From positions 1-64,000 of the forward strand of contig CAJQLX010000038.1 of assembly GCA_905479265.1 (NCBI GenBank): a stretch of DNA of 64,000 nt, given 5' to 3'. Positions 20,645-28,994 of this stretch are shown here, piece after piece. How positions within the stretch are numbered: the stretch's first letter is position 1; each line of letters opens with the position of its first letter. The notes beneath the pieces were generated by a model that searched no databases, was not told the origin of the DNA, and worked only from the letters and a program-made list of their open reading frames with translations. The position numbers and the translations under genes are program-made. The stretch is from an uncultured Alphaproteobacteria bacterium (GTDB taxonomy: Bacteria > Pseudomonadota > Alphaproteobacteria > UBA7985).

Positions 20645-21124
20645 TTAGCGCTGCTTAACCAGGGGCTGGTTGGCATGTGGTGCCAGATCCCACGGGAAGT
20701 AAATCCACGTGTCTTGGCTCACTTCCGTGACAAAGCTATCCACCAGCGGGCGGCCTTCGGGCTTGGCGTAAACAGTGGCGAAGTGGGCCGCTGGCAGCAA
20801 GTCACGGATGGCTCGCGCTGTCTTCCCGGTGTCAACCAAATCGTCGATGATCAACCACCCCTCGCCGTCGCCGACATCTTGGGTCGGCTTCAGGATTTGA
20901 AGCTTGCCCTGCGCTTTTTCGTCGTAGGACGCGACCGAGATCGTATCGATCACACGAATTTCCAGCTCGCGCGCAATAATGGCCGCGGGCACCATGCCGC
21001 CTCGTGTGATACCGATAATGCCTTTGAACGGGGAGGCGTTGTGCAGGTCGAGCAATCGCCAAGCAAGCACCCGGGTATCCCGATGCATTTCATCCCAAGA
21101 AACGTAAAATCCGCGATCCAACAT
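20645..21124 (-). CDS. gpt: Xanthine-guanine phosphoribosyltransferase
   Basis: 159-residue purine salvage enzyme that joins PRPP to xanthine or guanine. The PRPP motif is [14 protein letters not shown] (about 90-103), and the N-terminal [20 protein letters not shown] region binds pyrophosphate. The C-terminal [15 protein letters not shown] matches the Gpt group rather than Hpt. Monocistronic, convergent with the histidine kinase gene. Confidence 0.92.
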   Translation of the reverse strand: MLDRGFYVSWDEMHRDTRVLAWRLLDLHNASPFKGIIGITRGGMVPAAIIARELEIRVIDTISVASYDEKAQGKLQILKPTQDVGDGEGWLIIDDLVDTGKTARAIRDLLPAAHFATVYAKPEGRPLVDSFVTEVSQDTWIYFPWDLAPHANQPLVKQR

Positions 21125-21262
21125 GGCCTATCTCCCGATGCGTTTTGGCCTGCGCACTATGCGATTATTCAGGCAGGCCTTCCAAGCGAAAGAATCGACT
21201 GTCCTCTATGTCGGAACGTCACGTCAGTGCTAAGTTGATCCCTCTTGAGCAGGAGTATTTCA

Positions 21263-21943
21263 GTGAAGCCTTGGCTTGTTGCCCTTTTGACCGTTCTCGC
21301 TGTGGCTGGCACCGCAACAAAGGCACTGTCTCAAACCGACAGGGACGGCTCTGGTTGCGGGTCGCTTTCAGCCGGTGAATGCCGGGTCGCAGGGCTTCGG
21401 GCGCAATTTGGGCTGGGTCAGCCCCAAGATTTGGCCGGCGCCCTGCTGCTGTTCGAAGACGCCTGCGAACGGGGTGACACCTTTGCCTGTACCGAAGCGG
21501 GCGTAGCCCATGCCACCGGATACGGCACCCAAATCAAGCCAGAGCGGGCTCAGGCGTTCTATAGGCGAGGGTGCAAGCCAAGCCAGCATGCCCTTTGCCG
21601 CGACCACGGGCTCAGTTACCTCGACCCAAACAGCCCCGTAACGCACGTCCCAAAGGCCATGAGCATTCTCACGGAAGCATGCTGGGTGGGCAGTGTTGAG
21701 GGGTGCCGCGAACTGGCTGAGGCGAATGCCGGCGCAAACAATGGCAAGGAACCGCTGTTCGGCCAGATTGATGCCATCCGCTTCTATAAAGAAGCCTGCC
21801 GTCTGGGTTCGCAGGACGCTTGCCGGGCCGGGGCCGACATGATCGACGGAACCCCGGCTTTGAGCCTGTTCAGGCACGTGCGCGAAGACATGCTCGCGCT
21901 GGCCTGCGACGACCCCGGCAGCAGCGATCCTGCCGCGTGCTAG
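21263..21943 (+). CDS. Exported Cys-rich Sel1/Hcp-like repeat protein
   Basis: 226 residues from GTG 21263, seven bases after an AGGAG ribosome site. The N-terminal signal peptide (about 1-23, cleaving near TKALSQT) points to the periplasm. Repeats of the form G-x-A-L-x-L-F-E-D-A-C-E-R-G-D-x-x-A-C recur (DACERGDTFACTEAG, EACWVGSVEGCREL, EACRLGSQDACRAG), matching Cys-containing Sel1-like repeats in which paired cysteines form disulfides within each repeat, as in Helicobacter Hcp proteins. The role is unknown; such proteins often bind partners in the envelope. It converges with and overlaps the DUF4864 gene by four bases. Confidence 0.75.
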   Translation: MKPWLVALLTVLAVAGTATKALSQTDRDGSGCGSLSAGECRVAGLRAQFGLGQPQDLAGALLLFEDACERGDTFACTEAGVAHATGYGTQIKPERAQAFYRRGCKPSQHALCRDHGLSYLDPNSPVTHVPKAMSILTEACWVGSVEGCRELAEANAGANNGKEPLFGQIDAIRFYKEACRLGSQDACRAGADMIDGTPALSLFRHVREDMLALACDDPGSSDPAAC

Positions 21944-22398
21944 GCGTCTGTGCCCAAGACTTCCAGCTGTTGAACGCCGGTTATCTGCCACCGCCCCTGT
22001 AACTTGCCAAGGTAATAGACAGCCCGGATCTGCTGGCCCTCGCCATCTTCCACCAAAACAACTTGCGCGGCGGTGTCGCCTTGGATGCGCGAATCCTCAA
22101 AGCTCCAGCTTTGATTATCGTAAATCACGCGATAGCCACGCTTCACCATCGCCATGAAGTTACGGGCCTCACCAAAGGCGCCCTTGATGCTTGGTGCGGC
22201 GTGAAAGAATGCGCCGGCACCGTCGCTGCTCTGAAAAGCCAGCAATTGAGACTCGATGACCGCCTGAACCTCCTGCAAAACAAGGTTTTCGGGGGCCAAG
22301 TCTTCCTTTTCGCTGCCCGCTGCCCAAGCGATCCCGCCCCAAAGCATGACCACGGCGGCCAACAGCCAGCTCTTTGAAAGTTTAAGCGTTTTCATCAT
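21940..22398 (-). CDS. DUF4864 exported protein
   Basis: 152 residues with a clear signal peptide (LLAAVVMLWGGIAWAAGS). The mature part holds the DUF4864 pattern: VIESQLLAFQSSDGAGAFFHAAPSIKGAF split over a helix-loop, then MVKRGYRVIYDNQSWSFED, and the closing GKLQGRWQITGVQQLE strand pair. It has an NTF2-like look but its function is not known. AAGGAG six bases upstream supports ATG 22398. It overlaps the convergent repeat-protein gene by four bases. Confidence 0.8.
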   Translation of the reverse strand: MMKTLKLSKSWLLAAVVMLWGGIAWAAGSEKEDLAPENLVLQEVQAVIESQLLAFQSSDGAGAFFHAAPSIKGAFGEARNFMAMVKRGYRVIYDNQSWSFEDSRIQGDTAAQVVLVEDGEGQQIRAVYYLGKLQGRWQITGVQQLEVLGTDA

Positions 22399-22490
22399 CC
22401 TTCACTCCTTTGCATGGCTGGATCGAATAAAGCGGCTCTCGTGCCCCTTGCTCTCTCGCTCCTGTTTGAATAGGTTCCGCCAATCGACGC

Positions 22491-22567
22491 GGACCCATAG
22501 CTCAGCTGGATAGAGTGCCTGACTACGAATCAGGAGGTCGGGAGTTCGAATCTTCCTGGGTCCGCCA
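22491..22567 (+). tRNA. tRNA-Arg (ACG)
   Basis: 77 bases with the 7-bp acceptor stem GGACCCA/TGGGTCC, discriminator G and encoded CCA (22565-22567). The anticodon stem CCTGA/TCAGG encloses loop CTACGAA, giving anticodon ACG for CGU codons (A34 would be edited to inosine by TadA). The T-loop TTCGAAT is standard. All arms fold. Confidence 0.96.
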
Positions 22568-23104
22568 TCGTCGAAACTTTCCAGAACAGTTACTGAGCTC
22601 CAAACGCCCCGTCCTAAGACGTGGCCCAAGTCATGGCCCGAATCATGGACTGTGTCTCCGCACGCCTGAGCGCCGTAGACAGACCGCAGACGCGAATTTG
22701 GGCACATTCAGTAGCGCAGCCGCTGTTCTGAATAGAATTTTGTCCGATTGCCTGAGCAATCAAGGCCACCCTCCACAGCAACCTGTCACCCGACCCAGCG
22801 AACGTCCGTCGAAATCGGTCTGCAGCGCTTAAATCGCCGCTCGATCATCGATGCTGTCGCGGCACCGCATTACACCTAAAAAGTGGTCACAATATTTGCG
22901 GTTTTAGAGTCACACGTCACTCAATCAGAATAGCCCCTCACTTGCGTCATCCCGATGGAAACGCTGCCAAGCGCATTGATGCGCGAAACAGCCGTTTGAT
23001 TTCGTTCAAAAAACCATCACTGGGGACCAAGAACTTACGCCGATCTTATCTGTAATCTGGTGGTGTCGATTCTGGTCGATCCTCCTTAAATCAGGGTTTA
23101 ACCG
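22568..23104. other. Non-coding region after tRNA-Arg
   Basis: 537 bases between tRNA-Arg and the unknown gene at 23105. Short open frames exist on both strands but none resembles a protein, and several run through the tRNA itself. I see no copy of the tRNA 3' end further on, so no sign of an integrated element. The part from about 22860 is more A/T-rich and likely carries the promoter of the 23105 gene. Confidence 0.4.
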
Positions 23105-24193
23105 ATGAATGCCCCCGTTGTTCCGCAAAACCGGCCAATGACGAAGCCGACCCGGCACGCACCGCTCAAAGGCGCAGCCGCCGTCCTCGGTCTGTCGGCT
23201 GGGGCCATTGGCTGGTCAAGCTTGGCGCAAGCAACCGGTGAAAACGCCGGGCGACAGACCGTTATGATGCCCGATGCCTATCGCTTTGACGAAGATGGCC
23301 GTGTCCTGCTCTCCCTGACAACAGGCGAACAGGTGGTGCTGCTGGACGGTCAATACGTGATCCTCGAAGGCGGTCTTTTGCTCATTGTTGATGAGTTGAC
23401 GCAGGCTGCCATGAGCCAACTGCCCGTGATGGGCGCTCTGAGAACCGACCTTGTCGTAGAAGATCAGATCGTCCGCTCTCCGGATGGAACGGTTATCAAA
23501 GCCTCAAATGCAAGTCCTCTGTGGTCTGGCGAGGGCGAAGCACCCCGCTTGTTTGAGCACGTCGATATTCAACGCTACGAACTGGCTCAAGAAACCCTCG
23601 GTGAAGAAGAAGAAGCTCTCCTGATCTTGAACGGGGGGACAATAGCCGGCAGCTTGCTCGCCACAATGGCTTTGGCGTCCCGGCCAGAAGAAGAAGACGA
23701 AGAAGAAGAAGCAGACCAAGAGCCAGAGCCACCAGCTTTGCCGAATGACGCTCCCTTCTGGGTCAATGCTTTCGATGGGCTCGACTACGCAGAGCCATAC
23801 ACACTCAGCACTGCTGGTGGCATTTATGGCATCGCTGATCCGGACGGCATCGTGGACCTCATTTGGACTGGCGCTGGCCTACCACAAATGCCGTTCCCGG
23901 CTGCGGAAAGAGATACGATCACCATCACTGTGGTGGATATTCAGACCAATGATCTCGGAAATGATGACCCCAGCCCTCCTTTAAGTGACTACGTGAATGT
24001 TATGGCCGGTTTGTACGATCCTCCAGCTTTTGGCATGACGACCGGCATCCTGAAAGTAATCATCCAGCCCGATTTTGGTGGCTTGCCTGTCGGTTTGAGT
24101 ACAGCTTCTATAGGGGATACTTGGACCGTAACATTGATGATCGAAGATCAACTTGGCGGGTCAGATACGCTCGTCACGGAATGGAGTATGTAG
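23105..24193 (+). CDS. Unknown exported acidic protein
   Basis: 362 residues, not assigned to a named family. An N-terminal hydrophobic stretch (about 23-43, GAAAVLGLSAGAIGWSSLAQA) looks like a signal peptide. Residues 65-95 are a run of short hydrophobic beta-strands (VVLLDGQYVILEGGLLLIV). A very acidic Glu/Asp/Pro linker (EEEDEEEEADQEPEPP, near 200) joins a C-terminal beta-rich part with TITITVVDIQ and WTVTLMIED strands and many Asp/Gly, like an Ig- or cadherin-type fold. The N-terminal part reminds me of the start of long alphaproteobacterial RTX/cadherin-like adhesins, so this may be a short form of one. Lower G+C and looser codon use than neighbours. Confidence 0.55.
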   Translation: MNAPVVPQNRPMTKPTRHAPLKGAAAVLGLSAGAIGWSSLAQATGENAGRQTVMMPDAYRFDEDGRVLLSLTTGEQVVLLDGQYVILEGGLLLIVDELTQAAMSQLPVMGALRTDLVVEDQIVRSPDGTVIKASNASPLWSGEGEAPRLFEHVDIQRYELAQETLGEEEEALLILNGGTIAGSLLATMALASRPEEEDEEEEADQEPEPPALPNDAPFWVNAFDGLDYAEPYTLSTAGGIYGIADPDGIVDLIWTGAGLPQMPFPAAERDTITITVVDIQTNDLGNDDPSPPLSDYVNVMAGLYDPPAFGMTTGILKVIIQPDFGGLPVGLSTASIGDTWTVTLMIEDQLGGSDTLVTEWSM

Positions 24194-24245
24194 GGTTAGC
24201 CTCTGTTTTTGTGACTGAAACCCTCAGACGCCTTAAATTTTTCCT

Positions 24246-24263
24246 GCCCCTTTTTAAAGGGGC
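24246..24263. terminator. Perfect palindrome after 23105 gene, possible terminator
   Basis: GCCCCTTT (24246-24253) and AAAGGGGC (24256-24263) are perfect inverted arms around two T. A T6 run follows, but only 12 bases later (24275-24280), so this is not a textbook intrinsic terminator for the plus-strand gene. It sits between two converging genes and could act in both directions. Confidence 0.4.
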
Positions 24264-24309
24264 CAGAAACCTCGTTTTTTGATCAGGAACGATGGTGGGC
24301 CGAACGGGC

Positions 24310-24858
24310 TTATAACTTGGTAAAATTGATGGTGACCATGCCGATGGCGATGGGGCCGACTTTGACATCGGCTTGGTTCAGAAGCGTTCGCTCATCCCGC
24401 AAGAACAGCACATCGTCAAAAGTCACACGTTGGGTCCGATTGCCCAAATCCAGATCAACGTCATAGGTCCAGGTCAGCGTTGAACCATCGACGCGGCCCA
24501 GCGCTTCGCCAATGACATCATCTGCCCGTCCGACATAGGTGCTCGGACCGGTTTTGGTAATGCGCCATACCCTTCGCTGCTTGCGGCCATCGGCATAGGT
24601 AAAGTCTTCGTCCAGTGTCAGAACGCGCCCATCCCACGTCCCCTCCACGTCAACGACAAAGCTGTCGCCGACATTGCCAAAAAAGTCGATGAACACGCCA
24701 TCTGCGCGGGTTTTACCGGTGAAGTAATCCTCCAAAACCAGCGGCACACCCGGCCCCCGAAACACCGGCGGCAGCGCCCGTCCGCAGGATGCAAGCACCA
24801 GAGTCAACAGGCCAAGAACAGGAAGCGCTAGCAAGCGACAGAGACGGGAAAGGGGCAT
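24310..24858 (-). CDS. DUF3833 lipoprotein
   Basis: 182 residues. A type II signal peptide ends at the lipobox LVLASC, so the mature protein is lipidated. The DUF3833 pattern follows: LEDYFTGKTRADGVFIDFFG, DVEGTWDGRVLTLDEDF, RRVWRITKTGPSTYVGRADDVIG and MVTINFTKL at the end. The family has a beta-barrel, lipocalin-like look; function is not established. The gene stands alone on the minus strand. Confidence 0.85.
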   Translation of the reverse strand: MPLSRLCRLLALPVLGLLTLVLASCGRALPPVFRGPGVPLVLEDYFTGKTRADGVFIDFFGNVGDSFVVDVEGTWDGRVLTLDEDFTYADGRKQRRVWRITKTGPSTYVGRADDVIGEALGRVDGSTLTWTYDVDLDLGNRTQRVTFDDVLFLRDERTLLNQADVKVGPIAIGMVTINFTKL

Positions 24859-24917
24859 GGACGGCTTTCAGGTTCTCAAAGGGTGTCTGCTTGGAACCTA
24901 GCGCGTCGTGGCAGGAT

Positions 24918-25289
24918 TCAAGGCTTGCGCGGCTCAGAACCCGCTTCGAGCATCAAGAGCCACGCTTGAAGCTGCGCCTCGGACAGGGAACCAATGCGAT
25001 CAGCCAGAACATGCGCAAATCGCGTATGGGTCGCTGACAGGCCACGGGTGGAGATTTTCACCACCGGGTGAGATGCCTGCGCCAAGTCGGTCAGCGCGTC
25101 CGCTTCATCCCAAATAATGCCAAAGGTCTGACAGACCGCATGGAGCAAACGGCGCGAAGGCTTGCCCCGCTGGCCATTTTCCAAGGCGCTCAAATAGGCT
25201 GCTGAAACACCGAGCTTTTCCGCCATCTTCTTTTGCGTCCAACTGCGCGATTCCCGCAGCTCAACCAGTTTTTCACCGAAGGGCGTCAT
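24918..25289 (-). CDS. XRE-family transcriptional regulator
   Basis: 123 residues. The helix-turn-helix lies in LRESRSWTQKKMAEKLGVSA and AYLSALENGQRGKPSR (about 10-45). The C-terminal part has no sensor domain that I recognise. ATG 25289 overlaps the stop of the Smr-domain gene (ATGA). The same pairing Smr then small XRE gene is known in alphaproteobacteria. Its target is unknown. Confidence 0.87.
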   Translation of the reverse strand: MTPFGEKLVELRESRSWTQKKMAEKLGVSAAYLSALENGQRGKPSRRLLHAVCQTFGIIWDEADALTDLAQASHPVVKISTRGLSATHTRFAHVLADRIGSLSEAQLQAWLLMLEAGSEPRKP

Positions 25290-25957
25290 GACTTGTCTCG
25301 CACCTTTTTGATGTAAACATAGAACGCACCCTGGCCCCCATGGCGGGGCTGGGCGAAGTCGAAAGCCACAATTTTTGCTCGCAGAGGGTCGCTGTTCATC
25401 CATCGCGGCAGTTCACTGCGCAGAACACCGTCACCGCCGTGGCTGTAGCCCTTTCCGGTGATGATCAGGACGGTTCGGCGGCCCATAGACTGGCTGGCCT
25501 CGATAAACCGACGGACCGCGCTCTGGGCTTGATCACGCGTCATCCCGTGCAGGTCCAGCGTGCCTTCAATATCCAGCTTGCCTTTGCGCAGTTTATCGCC
25601 CCGTCGCCGGTCCAAACCCTGCAGCTGACCGGCCTTGAGTTCACTGCGCGATGAATCGTAATTCACCGGCGGGCGTCGACCTTTGAGCAACGCATCGGGC
25701 GCCACGGTATAGCGGGTTTTGGCCGTCAGTTTTGGCGCATCAGGCTTTGGCGTGGCTTCGCGCTGTGGCGTGGGGGGCAGTTTTTCGGCGGCGTTGATGA
25801 TGCCGCGAAAGGTTTTGGTGGTGGAAAGCCGCATGGGGCTGACCGTTTCTTTGATCGCCTGCCAAACCGCGCGGTCGTCGTCTGTTGCCACAGGAACCGC
25901 GCGCCTGCGGGCCTTGGGTGCGGCGCTGTTGGAGCCTGTTTTCTTCTTCGACGCCAC
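25286..25957 (-). CDS. Smr/MutS2-C domain protein
   Basis: 223 residues, GTG start at 25957. A basic, disordered N-terminus (about 1-100) leads to an Smr domain: LDLHGMTRDQAQSAVRRFI (near 133), LIITGKGYSHGGDGVLR and a closing AFYVYIKK strand. Smr domains bind or nick DNA and some act on mRNA of stalled ribosomes. The LDLHG and G-K-G-x-x-x-G-G-x-G-V-L-R motifs are intact. It lies between the unknown gene at 25972 (15 bases) and the XRE gene (overlap). Confidence 0.87.
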   Translation of the reverse strand: MASKKKTGSNSAAPKARRRAVPVATDDDRAVWQAIKETVSPMRLSTTKTFRGIINAAEKLPPTPQREATPKPDAPKLTAKTRYTVAPDALLKGRRPPVNYDSSRSELKAGQLQGLDRRRGDKLRKGKLDIEGTLDLHGMTRDQAQSAVRRFIEASQSMGRRTVLIITGKGYSHGGDGVLRSELPRWMNSDPLRAKIVAFDFAQPRHGGQGAFYVYIKKVRDKS

Positions 25958-25971
25958 GGAACTAGCGGGAT

Positions 25972-26478
25972 CTAGGCTGCAGCGGGCTGAGGTTGGTTGC
26001 GCCGTCGCCCCCCTCGCCGCTTGGGTTTTGGTGGCAATCGCCGCACGGCCGCGCCGTTATCGGTGGCCCATGACAGCAGTTCCTCAGGGTCCACCGCTGG
26101 CGCATTGAGGGAGGGATCAACCGCCATAAAACCGCCCTGCCACAGCAGACCAACCAGCGCGTCTTCATCGCCTTCGCAGCCGGGCATAATGATCAGCGCG
26201 TCAAACCGCTGTTCCACCATATCTTCGATGAACTGAGCGGGGGTTTCGTTGATGACACCCAAGCGTAAATCGGTCTGAACAAAGCGCTTGCACGCCTGTG
26301 CGCCGTCTTCGGTCGCATCGACAATAACCAGGCGCGCAGCGGGCGGCAAAGCCGGAAGCAAACGCTCCACCGCAGGGGCGAGTTGGTTGCCAACAATCGC
26401 TGCCACGCCCTCCCCAATACCGGAAAGTGCCAGCGGCGCGAGCGTGTTGAGAAAGTCTGTCGTACTGTGCTGTCCCAA
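25972..26478 (-). CDS. Unknown protein, possible degenerate Rossmann-fold
   Basis: 168 residues with a TTG start at 26478; AGGAATAAG lies 10-17 bases upstream. I do not recognise the family. Alternating strands and helices (ARLVIVDATEDGAQACKRF, LRLGVINETP, RFDALIIMPG, GFMAVD) look like a Rossmann-type sheet, perhaps a methyltransferase relative lacking the glycine-rich SAM loop. The C-terminus is very basic (PKPKRRGGRRRNQ), which suggests nucleic acid contact. It lies between mltA and the Smr gene in one unit on the minus strand. Confidence 0.6.
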   Translation of the reverse strand: MGQHSTTDFLNTLAPLALSGIGEGVAAIVGNQLAPAVERLLPALPPAARLVIVDATEDGAQACKRFVQTDLRLGVINETPAQFIEDMVEQRFDALIIMPGCEGDEDALVGLLWQGGFMAVDPSLNAPAVDPEELLSWATDNGAAVRRLPPKPKRRGGRRRNQPQPAAA

Positions 26479-26562
26479 GGCTTCTTATTCCTGCCTAAAA
26501 GAGTGGCGAGTGGGGCGCGCAATCGGTTGATTCACGCGCCCGTCCTCAAACATAGACGGCAG

Positions 26563-27831
26563 TTAGCGCGTGGGTAGTGTTGCTGCAATAGAGTTTGGTA
26601 GCAGCATCGTATAAACCCCCGGCGATTTCATGCGACCCGCCATCGCAAGCGCCCCTTCGCCGGATCCCCAGAAGAAATCACCACGCACCCGTCCATTGAT
26701 CGCCGAGCCGGTATCTTGCGCCACCATCATGCGCTTGATGGTCCGTGTCGAGCCATTGGGTGCCGTGGCATGGGTTTCCAGCCACAGCGGCACGTGAAGC
26801 GGCATGAAGTCCAGATCGACAGCCATAGAGCGCTCACCGGTCAACTTGATGCCCTGAGCGCCAATGGCCCCATCGCGGAGATTTTCGGTAAAGAAGATAA
26901 AACGTGGGTTGGCGTTCATCACATCCATCGCCTGCCGCGGATGGTCTTTGAGCCAGCGGGTGTAGGACTGGATCGACGCGCCATAGACTGATTTGTCGAA
27001 ACCGCGGCTTTCCAGCGCTTCGCGCAAACTGATAAAGGGATGACCGTTGTTCGCCGCATAGCCGACGCGGATGGTGCTGCCATCATCGAGTTTCACGACG
27101 CCAGAGCCTTGGATCTGCAGCATGAACACATCGACTGGGTTGTCGATGTACAGCAACTCCAGCCCTCGATTCGCCAACGCGCCTTGTTCGATTTCGGCAC
27201 GGGTAAAGTACGCCTCGTTGCTCGCCAACTCTGGCGGACGGGTATAAAGCGGCCAATTAAACCCGCGAGATTTGGTGCGGGAACCTTTGATCTCCGCTTC
27301 ATAGTATCCGGTAAAAGTGCCTTCTCCGCGCACCTCAAAGGCCTTGAAGTTGTTTTCAAAGAAGCGCTTCGCCCGGTTGTGGTCATCAACGCCCAACGAA
27401 GCCGCCTGTGCGCAAACATTCCGCCAGTCGGCAACTTTTCCGCCCAGCGGCGACGGCGAAGCCTGCTCATTCGCGTCCCGCTGACCCAGCACAACGCAGG
27501 ACTCCAAGAACGCCTCCAGCGCATCGCCGTGACGCTCTGTCGTCCACCCAGGCAGGCTTTGTGCTTGCACCGGTGACAGGGTTAAGCCTGCGACCTCAAC
27601 GTCAGAACCGGTCCGCACCACCGTCCGCGCGGAAACCAGATTGGCCGACGTTCGGCTGGTGGAAAAACCAGCGCTGGGGGTTCGCGCAGCGGTTTGGATG
27701 CTGTTGATGGACAGCCCCCGGTCGCGAAAGGTCGATCCCGCATTGGCGGATACAGATTCTGTGGCTTGGCAGCTCAAAAGAACAGGGGCGCCCATCACAA
27801 ACAGGGCTGCGGTCAACGTGCGCCGAAACAT
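26563..27831 (-). CDS. mltA: Membrane-bound lytic murein transglycosylase A
   Basis: 422-residue outer-membrane lipoprotein (signal peptide ending LLSC) that cleaves glycan strands with formation of 1,6-anhydro-muramic acid. The MltA domain spans about 130-300 (GEGTFTGYYEAEIKGS, LQIQGSGVVKLDDGS) and the C-terminal 3D domain holds the catalytic aspartates in MVAQDTGSAINGRVRGDFFWG. Neighbours timA, secB and dnaQ are a conserved alphaproteobacterial set. Complete. Confidence 0.95.
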   Translation of the reverse strand: MFRRTLTAALFVMGAPVLLSCQATESVSANAGSTFRDRGLSINSIQTAARTPSAGFSTSRTSANLVSARTVVRTGSDVEVAGLTLSPVQAQSLPGWTTERHGDALEAFLESCVVLGQRDANEQASPSPLGGKVADWRNVCAQAASLGVDDHNRAKRFFENNFKAFEVRGEGTFTGYYEAEIKGSRTKSRGFNWPLYTRPPELASNEAYFTRAEIEQGALANRGLELLYIDNPVDVFMLQIQGSGVVKLDDGSTIRVGYAANNGHPFISLREALESRGFDKSVYGASIQSYTRWLKDHPRQAMDVMNANPRFIFFTENLRDGAIGAQGIKLTGERSMAVDLDFMPLHVPLWLETHATAPNGSTRTIKRMMVAQDTGSAINGRVRGDFFWGSGEGALAMAGRMKSPGVYTMLLPNSIAATLPTR

Positions 27832-28110
27832 AAGGCGGTCTCACTTCAAAATGTCTCAAGACCCCTCAAAATCGGAGCCTAGTCTGAAAATCGATATCGA
27901 AATGCCAGCGATACCAACTAAAGTCTAATAAAAAGAGCGTATTAAGCGCGCTTCTTGAGGCTGATTCTCTAAAAACGAGAGTCTGCGCACCAGTTAAGGC
28001 GCATAACACAATCTTTGACGCATAAAACACGTTTCGACCGCCAAAATCCAGTCAATTTCTCTGAGCCGGACGAACCACGTTCCTTCGCTGCAGCCCTCTT
28101 GTCACACACG
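27832..28110. other. Intergenic region mltA / timA
   Basis: 279 bases upstream of mltA and before the timA terminator. No supported gene. It is A/T-rich around 27880-28020 and presumably carries the mltA promoter on the minus strand. Confidence 0.35.
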
Positions 28111-28144
28111 AAAAAGGGCGAAGCGCCTAAGCGCGTTCGCCCTC
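28111..28144 (-). terminator. Intrinsic terminator after timA
   Basis: On the minus strand AGGGCGAA (28144-28137) pairs with TTCGCCCT (28123-28116) around a GC-rich loop, followed directly by TTTT (28115-28112). It lies 29 bases past the timA stop and fits a rho-independent terminator for that gene. Confidence 0.8.
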
Positions 28145-28173
28145 ATGTCAGAATGACTTGCTGGTGCGTGGGG

Positions 28174-28833
28174 TTAGGCCTGGGTCGCGATCAGCGTCCA
28201 AATGGGGTCAGAAGAGCCCAACTTCCGAGAGAAGTTCCAGTGATCGACGACGGTAGAGGTCTGGTTGGGGTCGCCGGATGTAATCGCGCCTTCCTTGTCG
28301 CGAACGACTTGGATCTGCTCAGAACGCACCGTCAGTGTCACAAAGGCTGTGTTGCCACTGATCTCCGCCGCAAAGTATTGCGTCTCTGGCGCTTTGAGCA
28401 ACGTAAGCTCCAAATTCTGGCCGTTCGTATCCCGATCATCAATCGCCTGGGCGAAGCCAGCATAAACGTCTTTTGAAACGAACGACGACAGCGTGTCTTT
28501 GTCACCAGACGCGAAGGCGCCCAAAATCATTTCAAAGGCATTACCAGCGTCGCGCAAGAAATCGCCCGGGTTGAACAGTTTGTCTTTCTCGCTGATCTGC
28601 GAAAGCACGCCTTCGATTTTTGTAAAATCTGACGCTGGGTCAACGTCCTCAGCGCTCAGCGAAAATGGCTCTTGCGCCGCAGGTGTTTCGTCAGCCAAAG
28701 GTGCGTCCGGATCGGAACGGCCGGTGTCTCGGTCAAACTGCGGAATAAAGCCCTGATCCTGACCAAGTACCGAGCTCAGCCGCCAAAGGACGAACACCAC
28801 GGCAACGGCAAGAATAACAAGAGTGATGGTCAC
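28174..28833 (-). CDS. Tim44/TimA-like inner membrane protein
   Basis: 219 residues, GTG start. One N-terminal transmembrane helix (about 2-19, ITLVILAVAVVFVLW) then an acidic linker and a Tim44-like domain (about 75-219) with DFLRDAGNAFEMILGAFASG, a conserved hydrophobic helix, and VDHWNFSRKLGSSDPIW at the end. This is the alphaproteobacterial TimA family, ancestral to mitochondrial Tim44. Bacterial function is not settled, but a role in membrane protein handling is suggested by family and by secB being close by. Confidence 0.9.
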   Translation of the reverse strand: MTITLVILAVAVVFVLWRLSSVLGQDQGFIPQFDRDTGRSDPDAPLADETPAAQEPFSLSAEDVDPASDFTKIEGVLSQISEKDKLFNPGDFLRDAGNAFEMILGAFASGDKDTLSSFVSKDVYAGFAQAIDDRDTNGQNLELTLLKAPETQYFAAEISGNTAFVTLTVRSEQIQVVRDKEGAITSGDPNQTSTVVDHWNFSRKLGSSDPIWTLIATQA

Positions 28834-28994
28834 AGTCAGTCTCCTAGGTCCGGGGCTTGGTTTTTTTCGCCTCTAATCCTTTCAACGACCAGAAGCATGC
28901 CCCACTTGTATCGGATACAGTTAGGGGCGAAAGCCGGTTGGGGCAACGGACAAGAGTGCGCCTGAGGGTTTCGAAAGGCGAAAGGAAGGCTTTT

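Noticed and set aside
22515-22832. 105-codon frame after the tRNA
   Set aside because: It starts inside tRNA-Arg and has no protein-like features.
22491-24300. tRNA-Arg as an integration site for a genomic island
   Set aside because: I found no repeat of the tRNA 3' end downstream and no integrase or phage gene in the following region.
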